Positions 7,777 to 18,891 of a stretch of 64,000 bases of DNA are shown in pieces. The notes beneath the pieces are model-generated. The model saw only the letters and a program-made list of their open reading frames with translations. It did not search any database and was not told the DNA's origin. A program made the position numbers and the translations under genes. The stretch lies in NCBI GenBank assembly GCA_913062865.1, contig CAJXWO010000004.1, forward strand, positions 17,307-81,306. Reading direction: 5' to 3'. Numbering within the stretch: the stretch's first letter is position 1; every line of letters starts with the position of its first letter. Source of the stretch: an uncultured Paracoccaceae bacterium. Its GTDB lineage: Bacteria; Pseudomonadota; Alphaproteobacteria; Rhodobacterales; Rhodobacteraceae.

Positions 7777-8595
7777 TTAGCCGGTGGTATAGGTCGGGTG
7801 AAAAGTGCCCGCAGGTGAAAGCGTGAAGATCTCGCAGCCATCTGCCGTGACGCCGATGGAGTGCTCGAACTGCGCGCTGAGCGACTTGTCGCGGGTCACA
7901 GCGGTCCAGTCGTCGGCCAACACCTTGGTCTCGGGGCGGCCCAGGTTCACCATCGGTTCGATGGTGAAAAACATGCCCTCTTCCAGCACCGGGCCTGTCC
8001 CCGGGCGGCCATAATGCAGAACGTTGGGCGGGGCATGGAACACGCGTCCCAGCCCGTGCCCGCAGAAATCACGGACCACCGACATGCGCTGCGCCTCCAC
8101 ATAGGTCTGGATGGCATGGCCGATGTCACCGAACGTGTTGCCAGGCTTCACCGCCTCAATCCCGCGAAACAGGGCGTCATGGGTCACCTGGATCAGGCGT
8201 TCGGATTTTCGGCTCAGATTTCCGGCCACATACATGCGGCTGGTGTCGCCATACCAGCCATCGACGATCACGGTCACGTCGATGTTCAGGATATCCCCAT
8301 CCTTCAGCCGCTTGTCCCCGGGGATGCCATGGCACACCACATGGTTCACGCTGATGCAGCTGGCGTGCTGGTAGCCCTTGTAGCCGATCGTGGCCGAGGT
8401 CGCGCCAGCGGCCTCCACCCGGTCGGTGATGAAGCGGTCGATTGCGGCTGTGGTCTGGCCGACAAAGACATGTTCGGACACATCATCCAGGATCTCTGCC
8501 GCCAGCTTGCCCGCCGCGTGCATCCCGGCGAAATCCGCCTTTTCGTGAATGCGGATCCCGTCGCGCGTGGTTCTGCCTGTGTGCCGTTCGTCCAA
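7777..8595 (-). CDS. map: Type I methionine aminopeptidase
   Basis: 272 residues, a typical type I length. It removes the initiator methionine from new proteins in the cytoplasm. The five metal ligands are recognisable: Asp in ILNIDVTVIVDG, Asp in GDTSRMYVAG, His in FCGHGLGRVFHAPP, Glu in FFTIEPMV and Glu in QFEHSIGV; the substrate-site His is in VVCHGIPG. The start is a TTG (M-D-E-R) with GGAGAG a few bases upstream. It is followed on the same strand by no close partner (75 bases to the DctP gene) and is preceded by sfsA only 27 bases away, so sfsA and map probably form one transcript. Confidence 0.95.
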   Translation of the reverse strand: MDERHTGRTTRDGIRIHEKADFAGMHAAGKLAAEILDDVSEHVFVGQTTAAIDRFITDRVEAAGATSATIGYKGYQHASCISVNHVVCHGIPGDKRLKDGDILNIDVTVIVDGWYGDTSRMYVAGNLSRKSERLIQVTHDALFRGIEAVKPGNTFGDIGHAIQTYVEAQRMSVVRDFCGHGLGRVFHAPPNVLHYGRPGTGPVLEEGMFFTIEPMVNLGRPETKVLADDWTAVTRDKSLSAQFEHSIGVTADGCEIFTLSPAGTFHPTYTTG

Positions 8596-8622
8596 AACGC
8601 TCTCCGTTCGATTGGCGCCTAT

Positions 8623-9345
8623 CTAGGCCGAATTCTCCGCCATGGCCAGAGGCAGCTGCCGCCCAAGCTGCACGCCGCCCGGGTCGATCCTTGTGTCGTA
8701 GCACAGGATTTCGACACCTGCCGCCCGGGCGCGCAGAACGCCTGCCGCGTAGGCAGGGTCAAGATCGGCGGCAAAGCCCAGCCGCCCACAATCGGTGCGC
8801 TGGACGAGGTAGAGCATGACCGCCCGGTGCCCCTGGGCCACCATCTGAGCCAGTTCCTCCAGGTGCTTGGCCCCGCGCGTGGTCACACAATCGGGAAACT
8901 CGGCCAAATCGCCCCGGCGCAGCAGGTGCACGTTCTTGACCTCGACATAGGCGTCGGGCAGGCCGCCCTCGGTTAGCACGAAATCGACCCGGCTGTTCTT
9001 GCCATATTTCACCTCGGCCCGGACGCCTGTGTAATCGGCCAAGGGCGCGATGGCGCGGCCTCTCAGCGCCTCGCCCACCACGCGGTTGGGCACACCTGTG
9101 TCGATCCCGGCCCAGTGCCCGCCGCCCAGCTCGACCAGCCGCCAGCCATAGCGCAGCTTTTTCTTCGGGTCGTCATTGGGCTCCAACCAACAGCGCAGCC
9201 CCGGTTCTTTCAGCCCCAGCATCGCGCCCGGGTTCGGGCAATGGGCGCGCACCTCTTCGCCTGTGTCCTCGATCACCATGTCCGACAGGAACCGGTTGTA
9301 GCGCCGGATCAGGCGCGCGGGGATCAGGGGGCGGGGAAACTGCAT
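8623..9345 (-). CDS. sfsA: DNA/RNA nuclease SfsA
   Basis: 240 residues. SfsA-family landmarks are RYNRFLSDMV, then VRAHCPNPGAMLGL, and the nuclease-like core SRVDFVLTE followed by DAYVEVKNVHLL and PDCVTTRGAKHLEEL. The family was first named sugar fermentation stimulation protein and is now regarded as a nuclease with a PD-(D/E)XK-like fold. I take the ATG that begins MQFPRPLIPARL; a longer frame upstream would overlap the divergent gene's control region and has no family similarity. It is divergent from the MoCF-domain gene (93 bases between starts) and runs 27 bases ahead of map. Confidence 0.93.
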   Translation of the reverse strand: MQFPRPLIPARLIRRYNRFLSDMVIEDTGEEVRAHCPNPGAMLGLKEPGLRCWLEPNDDPKKKLRYGWRLVELGGGHWAGIDTGVPNRVVGEALRGRAIAPLADYTGVRAEVKYGKNSRVDFVLTEGGLPDAYVEVKNVHLLRRGDLAEFPDCVTTRGAKHLEELAQMVAQGHRAVMLYLVQRTDCGRLGFAADLDPAYAAGVLRARAAGVEILCYDTRIDPGGVQLGRQLPLAMAENSA

Positions 9346-9437
9346 GGGGCAGAGGTAGCCAGCCGACCCGCCGTTGGAAAGCCCAAACCGATCCGCTACT
9401 GTCCGCCGCAAACCGCCCCCTTCGGACAGGAGTGACC

Positions 9438-10160
9438 ATGCCCAACCCAACCGCCGCGATGCTGGTGATCGGCGACGAAATCCTTTCGGGCCGCACACGG
9501 GACGCTAACATGCATTACCTGGCCCAAGAGCTGTGCAAGGTGGGCATCGACCTGTGCGAGGTGCGCATCGTGTCCGACAAGCGCGAGGCGATCATTGCGG
9601 CGACCAAGGCACTGGCGGGGGCCTATGACAGCCTCTTCACCTCGGGCGGGATCGGGCCCACCCATGACGATATCACCGCCGAGTGCATCGCCGCGGCGTT
9701 CGATATGCCCATCGGCATCCGCGATGACGCCCGCGCGATTCTTCAGGCCCATTACAACGCCCAGGGGTCCGAGTTGAACGAGGCGCGGTTGCGCATGGCG
9801 CGTATCCCCGATGGCGCGACGCTGATCGAGAACCCCGTCTCGGCCGCGCCGGGCTTCACCCTGCAGAACGTCCATGTGATGGCCGGGGTGCCCAGCGTGT
9901 TCCAGGCCATGGTGGCCAGCGTACTGCCCACGCTGACCGGGGGCGCGCCTCTGCTCAGCCAGACGATCCGCATCGACCGTGGCGAGGGCGATATCGCCGG
10001 GCCGCTGTCGACCCTCGCCGAGCAATATCCCGCGCTTTCCATCGGATCCTACCCGTTCATTCGAAACGGCGCGTATGGCGCGAATATCGTGATCCGGGGT
10101 AGCGATGGCACACAGGTCGATGCCGCGGTCCAATCGCTCAGGGAGTTGTTCCCGGAATGA
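9438..10160 (+). CDS. Molybdopterin-binding (MoaB/CinA N-terminal, MoCF) domain protein
   Basis: 240 residues consisting of a single MoCF_biosynth fold. Diagnostic stretches are VIGDEILSGRTRDAN and FTSGGIGPTHDDITAE, which bind the pterin or a nucleotide in MoaB, MogA and the N-terminal half of CinA. The amidohydrolase half of full CinA is missing, which is normal for this family of alphaproteobacterial stand-alone proteins. I chose the ATG preceded by AGGAG rather than a GTG two codons before. Its stop overlaps the start of the following acetyltransferase by 4 bases, beginning a four-gene coupled run. Precise function is unknown; a role in nucleotide or cofactor repair is possible. Confidence 0.88.
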   Translation: MPNPTAAMLVIGDEILSGRTRDANMHYLAQELCKVGIDLCEVRIVSDKREAIIAATKALAGAYDSLFTSGGIGPTHDDITAECIAAAFDMPIGIRDDARAILQAHYNAQGSELNEARLRMARIPDGATLIENPVSAAPGFTLQNVHVMAGVPSVFQAMVASVLPTLTGGAPLLSQTIRIDRGEGDIAGPLSTLAEQYPALSIGSYPFIRNGAYGANIVIRGSDGTQVDAAVQSLRELFPE

Positions 10161-10882
10161 CGCTGGCGCTTGCCGATCTGCGGGCGGCGATCGGGGCCAC
10201 ATGGCCCGCGGCCGAGACGATGCAGATCGGACCCTGGACCCTGCGCAACGGCGCGGGCGGCGGGAAACGCGTTTCGGCGGCGACGGCGGACGGTCCGGTG
10301 ACGGATGAAGACCTGACGATGGCCGAAGCCGCGATGAGCGACATGGGGCAGACGCCGCTTTTCTGCATCTGGCCCGGGGACGAGGCGCTCGATACGCTGC
10401 TGGCCGAACGGGGCTACGACATCGTCGATCCCACGATCAGTTGGCACTGTCCGATCCAAATGCTGACCGATCTGGATGTGCCACGGGTCATGACCTTTGC
10501 CGTGTGGGAGCCGCTGGCCATCATGCGCGAGCTTTGGGCCGAGGGCGGCATCGGCCCCGACAGGCTGGCCATCATGGAGCGTTGCAACGCCCCCAAGATC
10601 GGCATCCTGGGCCGCATCAATGACAAGCCCGGCGGCACTGCATTCTGCGCAGTCCATGGGTCCATCGCCATAGTTCATGCACTGGAAATCCGCGACAACG
10701 CCCGCCGGCAGGGTCTTGGCAAATGGATGATGCGCCGCGCCGCCCTTTGGGCTGCGGAAGAAGGGGCGCGGACCATGGCCGTGCTTTGCACCCGTGCCAA
10801 TGCGCCCGCCAACGGGCTTTATACCGCGCTCGGCATGACCCAGGGGCCCGGCTATCATTACCGGATCAGGAGGAGCCCATGA
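10157..10882 (+). CDS. GNAT family N-acetyltransferase
   Basis: 241 residues. The C-terminal third carries the acetyl-CoA binding motif of GNAT enzymes: RDNARRQGLGKWMMRRA, then ALWAAEEGARTMAVLCTRAN and APANGLYTALGM. The N-terminal half is not conserved and may bind the acceptor. The acceptor cannot be predicted. The start ATG overlaps the previous stop (ATGA) and the stop overlaps the next start (ATGA), so it is in the middle of a translationally coupled operon with the MoCF protein, an AhpD-like protein and an OmpA-like protein. The pairing of these four has no obvious common pathway. Confidence 0.9.
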   Translation: MTLALADLRAAIGATWPAAETMQIGPWTLRNGAGGGKRVSAATADGPVTDEDLTMAEAAMSDMGQTPLFCIWPGDEALDTLLAERGYDIVDPTISWHCPIQMLTDLDVPRVMTFAVWEPLAIMRELWAEGGIGPDRLAIMERCNAPKIGILGRINDKPGGTAFCAVHGSIAIVHALEIRDNARRQGLGKWMMRRAALWAAEEGARTMAVLCTRANAPANGLYTALGMTQGPGYHYRIRRSP

Positions 10883-11451
10883 CCGACACCACCCGCCCGA
10901 CCGCGCTTGACCTGCCCATGGTCGATCCGCTGCCCGAGGCCACGCAGAAATACTTCGACATCTGTCAGGACAAGCTGGGCATGGTTCCCAATGTCCTGCG
11001 TGCTTATGCCTTCGATATCGACAAGCTGAATGCCTTCACCGCGCTTTATAACGATCTCATGCTGGCCGATAGCGGCCTGACCAAGCTTGAGCGCGAGATG
11101 ATCGCGGTGGTGGTGAGTTCGGTCAACAAATGCTTCTACTGCCTGACCGCCCATGGCGCCGCGGTGCGCGCATTGTCGGGCGACCCCAAGCTGGGCGAGA
11201 TGATGGTGATGAACTGGCGCGTGGCCGATCTGCCCGAGAGGCAAAAAGCGATGCTGGCCTTCGCCGAAAAGATGACCCGCGCCAGTGCCGAGATCGTCGA
11301 AGCCGACCGCGCGGCGCTGCGCGACCAGGGCTTCAGCGACCGCGACATCTGGGACATCGCCAATGTGGCCGGGTTCTTCAACATGACCAACCGGGTGGCC
11401 AGCGCCACCGACATGCGCCCGAACGACGAATACCACGCGCAGGCGCGATGA
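10879..11451 (+). CDS. Peroxidase-related AhpD/carboxymuconolactone decarboxylase-family protein
   Basis: 190 residues. The AhpD-like core is clear: LEREMIAVVVSSVNKCFYCL followed by TAHGAAVR, giving the redox pair CxxC (CFYC) with the nearby His of the alkylhydroperoxidase fold. Members annotated as peroxidase-related enzymes have this length and the ending AGFFNMTNRVASATDMRPN. Likely activity is reduction of organic peroxides or a related thiol exchange in the cytoplasm. A strong AGGAGGAG ribosome site lies within the end of the upstream gene. The start and stop both overlap neighbours by 4 bases. Confidence 0.92.
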   Translation: MTDTTRPTALDLPMVDPLPEATQKYFDICQDKLGMVPNVLRAYAFDIDKLNAFTALYNDLMLADSGLTKLEREMIAVVVSSVNKCFYCLTAHGAAVRALSGDPKLGEMMVMNWRVADLPERQKAMLAFAEKMTRASAEIVEADRAALRDQGFSDRDIWDIANVAGFFNMTNRVASATDMRPNDEYHAQAR

Positions 11452-12404
11452 TCCGTGCGGCGGCCATAGCCTGGGCGCTGGCCGCGGCCGGTCCGCTTTG
11501 TGCGCTTGACCTCTCGGTGCCGTCCAACGCCCGACAGATGGCGCAATCGGTCCGTTCTCCGGACAGCTATGCCCTGCCGACGGGTCCGTTCGACGGCACG
11601 GCAGTGCCAAGCATCACCGTCGAGGGCAGCGTGCTGCGTCAGGCCTGGCGCGTGGAACGGCCGGGGCTTACCACCTTGCAGCTGATGTCTCCGCTGCGAC
11701 GGCAGCTCACCGACGCCGGGTACGATATCCTGCTCGATTGTTCGACGCACGCCTGTGGCGGGTTCGACTTCCGGTTCGGCACCGAGGTACTGCCCGGTCC
11801 GTCCATGTTCGTGAGCCTGACCGATTTCCGCTTTCTCTCAGCCGCGCGGCGCGGCGGGGACCGGCCCGCGGAGGTGGTTTCGGTCCTGGTCAGTGCCACC
11901 CGCAACGAGGGATTTCTGCAGATCATCCGCGTGGCGGACCCCGCAGCGCCCGAGGCCCGGATCACTGCCGAGGGTGGCACGGTGCTGCCCTCCGAGCGGG
12001 GGACACCATCCGGGACTGCCACGTTGCTGTCGCTGGAAGAGTCGCTCGACCAGTCGGGACGTGTCGTGCTCGAGGATCTCGATTTCGAGACCGGCACAAC
12101 CACGCTGGGCCAGGGGCCCTATGCCTCGCTTGCCGACCTTGCCGCCTACTTGGCCGCCCATCCCGCGCGGCAGATCATGCTGGTCGGGCACACCGACAGC
12201 ACCGGCAGTCTCGAGGCTAACAGGAGCATTTCTCGCGCGCGGGCCGAATCCGTTCTTGACCGGCTGGTGCAGGACCATGGCGCCGATCCCGCACGGTTGA
12301 GCGCCGAAGGTACCGGATACCTCGCTCCGCGCGCATCCAACCTGACCCCCGAGGGGCGCGAGGCCAATCGCAGAGTCGAGGCGGTGCTGATCTCCACGGA
12401 ATGA
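11448..12404 (+). CDS. OmpA family outer-membrane/periplasmic protein
   Basis: 318 residues with an N-terminal signal peptide (MIRAAAIAWALAAAGPLCAL). The C-terminal peptidoglycan-binding OmpA domain spans about residues 205-318, with LEDLDFETGTTTLGQG, then MLVGHTDSTGSLEANRSIS and ARAESV, and LSAEGTGYLAPRASNLTPEG followed by REANRRVE; the last Arg is the usual diaminopimelate contact. The central part (residues 25-190) has no domain I can name. There is one pair of cysteines (LDCSTHACGG) that may form a disulfide. It ends the coupled four-gene run and is followed by a hairpin. Confidence 0.9.
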   Translation: MIRAAAIAWALAAAGPLCALDLSVPSNARQMAQSVRSPDSYALPTGPFDGTAVPSITVEGSVLRQAWRVERPGLTTLQLMSPLRRQLTDAGYDILLDCSTHACGGFDFRFGTEVLPGPSMFVSLTDFRFLSAARRGGDRPAEVVSVLVSATRNEGFLQIIRVADPAAPEARITAEGGTVLPSERGTPSGTATLLSLEESLDQSGRVVLEDLDFETGTTTLGQGPYASLADLAAYLAAHPARQIMLVGHTDSTGSLEANRSISRARAESVLDRLVQDHGADPARLSAEGTGYLAPRASNLTPEGREANRRVEAVLISTE

Positions 12405-12434
12405 AAAAAGGGCGCTGTCACGAAAACAGCGCCC
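12403..12434. terminator. Hairpin between the OmpA-like and LysR genes
   Basis: GGGCGCTGT (12410-12418) pairs perfectly with ACAGCGCCC (12426-12434) around a 7-base loop. An A-run lies on its left (GAAAAAAG), so on the minus strand it is a stem followed by a T-run: a good intrinsic terminator for the LysR gene. On the plus strand it has no T-run but may still end the OmpA-like transcript. Confidence 0.75.
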
Positions 12435-12473
12435 AGGTCACACAAGGGATGGGGGTGTTTCAGGGGCGGGCCG

Positions 12474-13379
12474 TCACCAGTTGATCGGGCCCTTGTCGGC
12501 GAAAGCACGGACAAGAAAATCGATGAACGCCCGCACCTTGGGCTGGGTGAAGCGACCCGGCGGATAGACTGCGTAGATGCCCTGCATCTCGACCGGCAGG
12601 TCCGGGATCGCGTCCTCGACCAGACCTTTTTCCATCGCATCCGCGTACAGGAACGAAGGCAGGTAGGCGATGCCAAGCCCCGAGATCGCCGCGTTCAGAA
12701 GCGACTGACCGTCATTCACGCTCAGCCAGCCGGCGGTGCGGATCTGACGCTTTTCGCCCGAGGGCGCGGTGACCTTCCAGACATTGCCCGAGGATTGGCT
12801 GGAATAGTGCAGAAGCTTGTGTTCGTTCAGATCGTCGATCCGCTGGGGGCGTCCATATTTCTGGAAATAGCTGGGCGAGGCGATCATGCGCTTGGTCGTC
12901 TCGGTCAGCTTGCGGGCGCGCAGGCTGCTGTCCTCCAGCTCGCCGATGCGCACGGCCATGTCGAAGCCCTCAGAGATCAGCTCCACATAGCGGTTGTTCA
13001 GCACCATGTTCACGGTGATGTCCGGAAACTCCGACAGGAACTCGCCCAGGACCGGGCTCAGGTGATTGACCCCGAAATCGGTCGCGACCGAAATCCGCAG
13101 AACCCCCGAGGGCGCCGATTGCATGGATGTGACCAGAGCGTCGGCCTCTCCGGCATCGTTCAGAACACGGCGGGCGCGGTCATAATAGGCAAGGCCGATC
13201 TCGGTCGGGCTGACCCGGCGCGTGGTGCGGTTTAGCAGACGCGCGCCCAACCGGGCTTCAAGTGACGAGACATGCTTGGAGACGGCGGATTTCGAGATCC
13301 CCATCTTCTTTGCGGCGTCGGTAAAGCCACCCTGGTCGACGACCGTGGCGAAAGCTTCCATTTCCGTAAGGCGGTCCAT
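12474..13379 (-). CDS. LysR family transcriptional regulator
   Basis: 301 residues. The N-terminal winged helix-turn-helix reads ATVVDQGGFTDAAKKMGISK then SAVSKHVSSLEARLGARLL, a standard LysR DNA-binding domain, followed by NRTTRRVSPTEIG. The rest is a LysR-substrate domain of the subgroup with WLSVNDGQSLLNAAISGLGI. The ATG at 13379 is used because the HTH begins at the right distance; a longer in-frame extension has no family similarity. It is transcribed in the same direction as fadH upstream, with about 135 bases between. No ligand or target is evident; targets could be its neighbours or remote genes. Confidence 0.92.
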   Translation of the reverse strand: MDRLTEMEAFATVVDQGGFTDAAKKMGISKSAVSKHVSSLEARLGARLLNRTTRRVSPTEIGLAYYDRARRVLNDAGEADALVTSMQSAPSGVLRISVATDFGVNHLSPVLGEFLSEFPDITVNMVLNNRYVELISEGFDMAVRIGELEDSSLRARKLTETTKRMIASPSYFQKYGRPQRIDDLNEHKLLHYSSQSSGNVWKVTAPSGEKRQIRTAGWLSVNDGQSLLNAAISGLGIAYLPSFLYADAMEKGLVEDAIPDLPVEMQGIYAVYPPGRFTQPKVRAFIDFLVRAFADKGPINW

Positions 13380-13515
13380 ACAGGGTCCCCATTCTTTCCT
13401 TCGGCGTTCCAGAAGGGTATCGCCGGGAAATCGGGCGCGAATGGGACGTGGGGCAGACAATATCGCGGTTTTCTGGGGCAGTGTCGCGGCGCCGGAAACG
13501 ACCGGTGCCGCATTC

Positions 13516-15615
<2,100 letters not shown>

Positions 15616-15640
15616 TCACTTGACGCAGGCCGCCCTTAGG

Positions 15641-16000
15641 TCAACTGCCGCGATAGGTCGAATAACCGTAAGGCGACAGCAACAACGGCACATGATAATG
15701 AGCCTCGGGGTCAGCCATGCCGAACCGGATCGGCACCTGGTCCAGGAACAGCGGCGCTTCGCCCGCAAGCCCGGCGGCACGCAGATAGTCGCCCGCGAAA
15801 AAGACCAACTCGTAGGTTCCCGCCTCGAACGCGTCCTTGGGCAGGATCGGCGCATCGGTGCGGCCGTCGGTATTTGTCACCGCCTCGGCGATCTTGCGGT
15901 GGGAATTGCCGCTGACCCGGTAGAGCGCAATCGTCAGCCCCGCCGCCGGACGCCCCCGGGCCGTGTCCAGAACATGGGTAGTCAGGTATCCTTGGGCCAT
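15641..16000 (-). CDS. uraH: 5-hydroxyisourate hydrolase (transthyretin-like)
   Basis: 119 residues. It hydrolyses 5-hydroxyisourate to OHCU, the second step of urate breakdown. The three signature stretches are present: [14 protein letters not shown] at the N-terminus, [13 protein letters not shown] in the middle, and the family-defining C-terminal YRGS immediately before the stop. Two in-frame ATGs are possible (16006 and 16000); the second is 8 bases from AGGAG and fits better. No secretion signal is seen, so it is cytoplasmic. It is divergent from the puuE-uraD fusion, which performs the next step, with a control region of about 105 bases between them. Confidence 0.95.
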   Translation of the reverse strand: MAQGYLTTHVLDTARGRPAAGLTIALYRVSGNSHRKIAEAVTNTDGRTDAPILPKDAFEAGTYELVFFAGDYLRAAGLAGEAPLFLDQVPIRFGMADPEAHYHVPLLLSPYGYSTYRGS

Positions 16001-16105
16001 GCGCATGTCTCCTGTGCGGTGCCCGGCCATAATGCAGGGCTGCGCCCCCTTGTGAAGGGGCGCGAAACAGGGTGTTGTGCAGGTCTGCAAGAAAAACGGA
16101 CCCGG

Positions 16106-17521
16106 ATGATGACTCGCTACCCGCGCAACACCTATGGCTATGGCCCAATCCCGCCCGACCCGCAGTGGCCCGGCTGCGCGAAGATCGCGGTGCAATTCGT
16201 ACTGAATTACGAAGAGGGCGGTGAGAATTCGGTGCTGCATGGCGATGCCGCCTCCGAGGCGTTCCTGTCCGATATCGCGGGTGCCCAGCCATGGCCGGGC
16301 CAGCGGCACTGGAACATGGAATCGATCTATGACTACGGCGCGCGGGCGGGCTTCTGGCGACTGCACCGCCTCTTCACCGGCGCGGGCATCCCGGTCACGA
16401 TCTACGGTGTCGCCACCGCGTTGGCGCGCAGCCCCGCCCAGGTCGAAGCCATGAAGGCCGCAGGCTGGGAGATCGCCAGCCACGGTCTGAAATGGGTCGA
16501 ACACAAGGATATGCCCGAAGCCGAGGAACGCGACGCCATCGCCGAGGCGATCCGCCTGCATACCGAGGTCGTGGGCGACCGTCCGCGCGGCTGGTACACG
16601 GGGCGTTGTTCGGAAAACACCGTGCGGCTTATCGCCGAAGAGGGCGGGTTCGACTATGTCTCCGACACTTATGACGACGACCTGCCCTATTGGCTGCGCG
16701 TGGGCGAGCGGGATCAGCTGATCATTCCCTACACGCTCGAAGCCAATGACATGCGCTTTGCCACCGCACCCGGCTACATCACGGGCGCGCAGTTCTACCA
16801 GTATCTCAAGGATACCTTTGACACGCTCTATGCCGAAGGGGCCGACGGCGCGCCCAAGATGATGAGCGTGGGGCTGCATTGCCGCCTGATCGGACGGCCG
16901 GGCAAGCTGGCCGGGCTCAAGCGCTTCATCGAGTATATCCAGTCCCATGAGGGCGTCTGGTGTCCCCGGCGGATCGACATCGCCCGGCACTGGGCGAATA
17001 CCCACCCGCCGCACGGCGCGGAACGGCCCAGCGCGATGGATAAAGAGACCTTTGTCGCGCGCTTCGGCGGCGTCTTCGAGCATTCGCCCTGGATCGCCGA
17101 AGGGGCCCATGGGCTTGAGCTGGGCCGGGCCCATGACTGCCCCGCCGGGCTGCACAATGCCCTTGCCCGCGTATTCCGCAGCGCGACCCAAGAGGCGCGG
17201 CTGGGCGTCTTGCGCGCGCATCCGGACCTTGCGGGCAAGCTGGCCGCGGCCAAGCGGCTGACGGCCGAGTCGACCTCGGAACAGGCCAGCGCCGGGCTTG
17301 ACGCGGTGACCGATGCTGAACGCGCGCGCTTCACCGAGCTGAACGATTCCTACACCGCCAAACACGGCTTTCCCTTCATCATCGCCGTGCGCGACCACGA
17401 CAAGGCCGGTATCCTTGCCGCGTTCGAACGGCGCCTGTCCAACCCGACCGAGGCCGAGTTCGACGAGGCCTGCCGCCAGGTCGAACGCATCGCCCGTCTG
17501 CGGCTGGAGGACATGCTGTGA
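16106..17521 (+). CDS. puuE: Bifunctional allantoinase (PuuE) / OHCU decarboxylase (UraD) fusion
   Basis: 471 residues with two enzymes in one chain. Residues 1 to about 305 are a polysaccharide-deacetylase-fold allantoinase PuuE ([47 protein letters not shown]). Residues about 312-471 are OHCU decarboxylase ([47 protein letters not shown]). Thus one polypeptide makes S-allantoin from OHCU and then opens it to allantoate. This fusion order is known in Rhodobacterales. Two adjacent ATG codons begin the gene (16106 and 16109). Its TGA overlaps the GTG of the ureidoglycine aminohydrolase gene. Divergent from uraH. Confidence 0.95.
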   Translation: MMTRYPRNTYGYGPIPPDPQWPGCAKIAVQFVLNYEEGGENSVLHGDAASEAFLSDIAGAQPWPGQRHWNMESIYDYGARAGFWRLHRLFTGAGIPVTIYGVATALARSPAQVEAMKAAGWEIASHGLKWVEHKDMPEAEERDAIAEAIRLHTEVVGDRPRGWYTGRCSENTVRLIAEEGGFDYVSDTYDDDLPYWLRVGERDQLIIPYTLEANDMRFATAPGYITGAQFYQYLKDTFDTLYAEGADGAPKMMSVGLHCRLIGRPGKLAGLKRFIEYIQSHEGVWCPRRIDIARHWANTHPPHGAERPSAMDKETFVARFGGVFEHSPWIAEGAHGLELGRAHDCPAGLHNALARVFRSATQEARLGVLRAHPDLAGKLAAAKRLTAESTSEQASAGLDAVTDAERARFTELNDSYTAKHGFPFIIAVRDHDKAGILAAFERRLSNPTEAEFDEACRQVERIARLRLEDML

Positions 17522-18339
17522 GGACCTACGCCTTTCCTCCCGGCGGTCACCCGGGCCAGAACAACAACCCCGAGGGCACGGCCATCTTCACCGATGCCTA
17601 TGCCGTCATCCCCGCCCACACCCAGCGCGACATCGTCACGAGCTTCTTCCCAAACTGGCTGAGCATGCGCGCCTGGATCCTGGCGCGTCCGCTCAGCGGG
17701 TTCGCCGAAACCTTTGCCCAATACGCGGTCGAACTGGCCCCGGGCGGCGGCAGCGCCGAGCCCGAGCCCGATATCGCCGCGCAGGCTGCGATCTTTGTCG
17801 CCTTCGGCACCCTGCGCCTGTCCATCGGCGGCGCGCGCGAGGATATCGAGGCCGGCCATTTCGTCTATATCCCCGCAGGGGCCCGGTGGGAGATCTGGAA
17901 CACCTCGGACAAACCGGCGGGCTTTCACTGGATCCGCAAGCGGTACGAACGCATCGACACGCTGAACCCGCTCGAGGCCTTCGTGATCCATGAAAGCAGG
18001 GTCGAGAAAGCCTCCATGCCCGATTGCGACGGGGTCTGGGCGACTCAGCGCTTTTTCGATCCGTTCGACGTGCGGCACGATTTTCACGTCAACATCGTCA
18101 ACTTCCAGCCGGGCGGGCGTATTCCCTTTGCCGAGACCCATGTGATGGAGCACGGGCTTTATGTGTTGCAGGGCACCGCGCGGTATCTGTTGAACCGCGA
18201 TTGGGTCGAGGTCGGCCCAGGCGATTTCATGTGGCTGCGCGCCTTTTGTCCGCAGGCCTGCGTGGCCACCGGGGATGAGCCGTTCCGCTACCTGCTTTAC
18301 AAGGACGTGAACCGCCATCCTTCCCTGACCTTGGCCTGA
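17518..18339 (+). CDS. (S)-ureidoglycine aminohydrolase, double cupin
   Basis: 273 residues forming two cupin domains. The family signatures are [15 protein letters not shown] near the N-terminus and the C-terminal manganese-binding cupin [20 protein letters not shown]. The enzyme releases ammonia from S-ureidoglycine to give S-ureidoglycolate. It starts with GTG overlapping the puuE-uraD stop, so it is translationally coupled, and allA follows 4 bases after its stop. In databases the family is often labelled bifunctional allantoicase/ureidoglycine aminohydrolase; the allantoicase label is doubtful. The allantoate amidohydrolase that should supply ureidoglycine is not in the window. Confidence 0.92.
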   Translation: MRTYAFPPGGHPGQNNNPEGTAIFTDAYAVIPAHTQRDIVTSFFPNWLSMRAWILARPLSGFAETFAQYAVELAPGGGSAEPEPDIAAQAAIFVAFGTLRLSIGGAREDIEAGHFVYIPAGARWEIWNTSDKPAGFHWIRKRYERIDTLNPLEAFVIHESRVEKASMPDCDGVWATQRFFDPFDVRHDFHVNIVNFQPGGRIPFAETHVMEHGLYVLQGTARYLLNRDWVEVGPGDFMWLRAFCPQACVATGDEPFRYLLYKDVNRHPSLTLA

Positions 18340-18343
18340 CCCG

Positions 18344-18826
18344 ATGACGACCGTGACCGCCCAGCCCCTGACCGGCCAAGCCTTTGCCCCCTATGGCGAT
18401 GTGCTCGACTGTACGGGCGCGCCCGACAAGATCATCAACCAAGGGCTTTGCGGGCGCTGGCACGACCGCGCGTCGCTCGATTTCGGCCCCGGGGGGCGTG
18501 CGGGGATCAGCCTGTTCCTGGCCGAGCCGCGCAGCCTGCCCTACCGGATCGAACTGGTGGAGCGGCACCCGGAGGGCAGCCAGGCATTCCTGCCGATGCA
18601 TGACCTGCCGTGGCTTGTCATCGTGGCCGAGGCCGGAGACACGCCCGGCCCAATCCAAGCCTTCCTCGCCGGTCCCGGCCAGGGCATCAACTTCCATCGC
18701 GGCACCTGGCACGGGGTGCTGACACCGCTCCATGCGCCGGGGCGTTTTGCCGTGGTCGACCGGATCGGGACCACACCGAACCTGCAGGAACACTGGCTCA
18801 AGAGCCCCGTGACGATCACCGCCTGA
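18344..18826 (+). CDS. allA: Ureidoglycolate lyase
   Basis: 160 residues, the expected length. It splits S-ureidoglycolate into glyoxylate and urea, the last step of the local ureide pathway. Typical text: AFAPYGDVLDCTGAP, ISLFLAEPRSLPYRIELVER, HPEGSQAFLPM, GINFHRGTWHGVL (metal-site histidines) and FAVVDRIG. It follows the aminohydrolase gene by 4 bases and precedes the aminotransferase by 65 bases. No own promoter is obvious. Confidence 0.95.
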   Translation: MTTVTAQPLTGQAFAPYGDVLDCTGAPDKIINQGLCGRWHDRASLDFGPGGRAGISLFLAEPRSLPYRIELVERHPEGSQAFLPMHDLPWLVIVAEAGDTPGPIQAFLAGPGQGINFHRGTWHGVLTPLHAPGRFAVVDRIGTTPNLQEHWLKSPVTITA

Positions 18827-18891
18827 CGGGGGCTGGACGTAGCCCCGGGGCGCTGGCAGAATTTGATCAAACCCTGTCCCGGAGGTGCGCC

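Noticed and set aside
18860..18872. TTGATCAA before the class III aminotransferase as an FNR box
   Set aside because: It lacks the 4-base spacer of an FNR site; an 8-base palindrome by chance is not rare.
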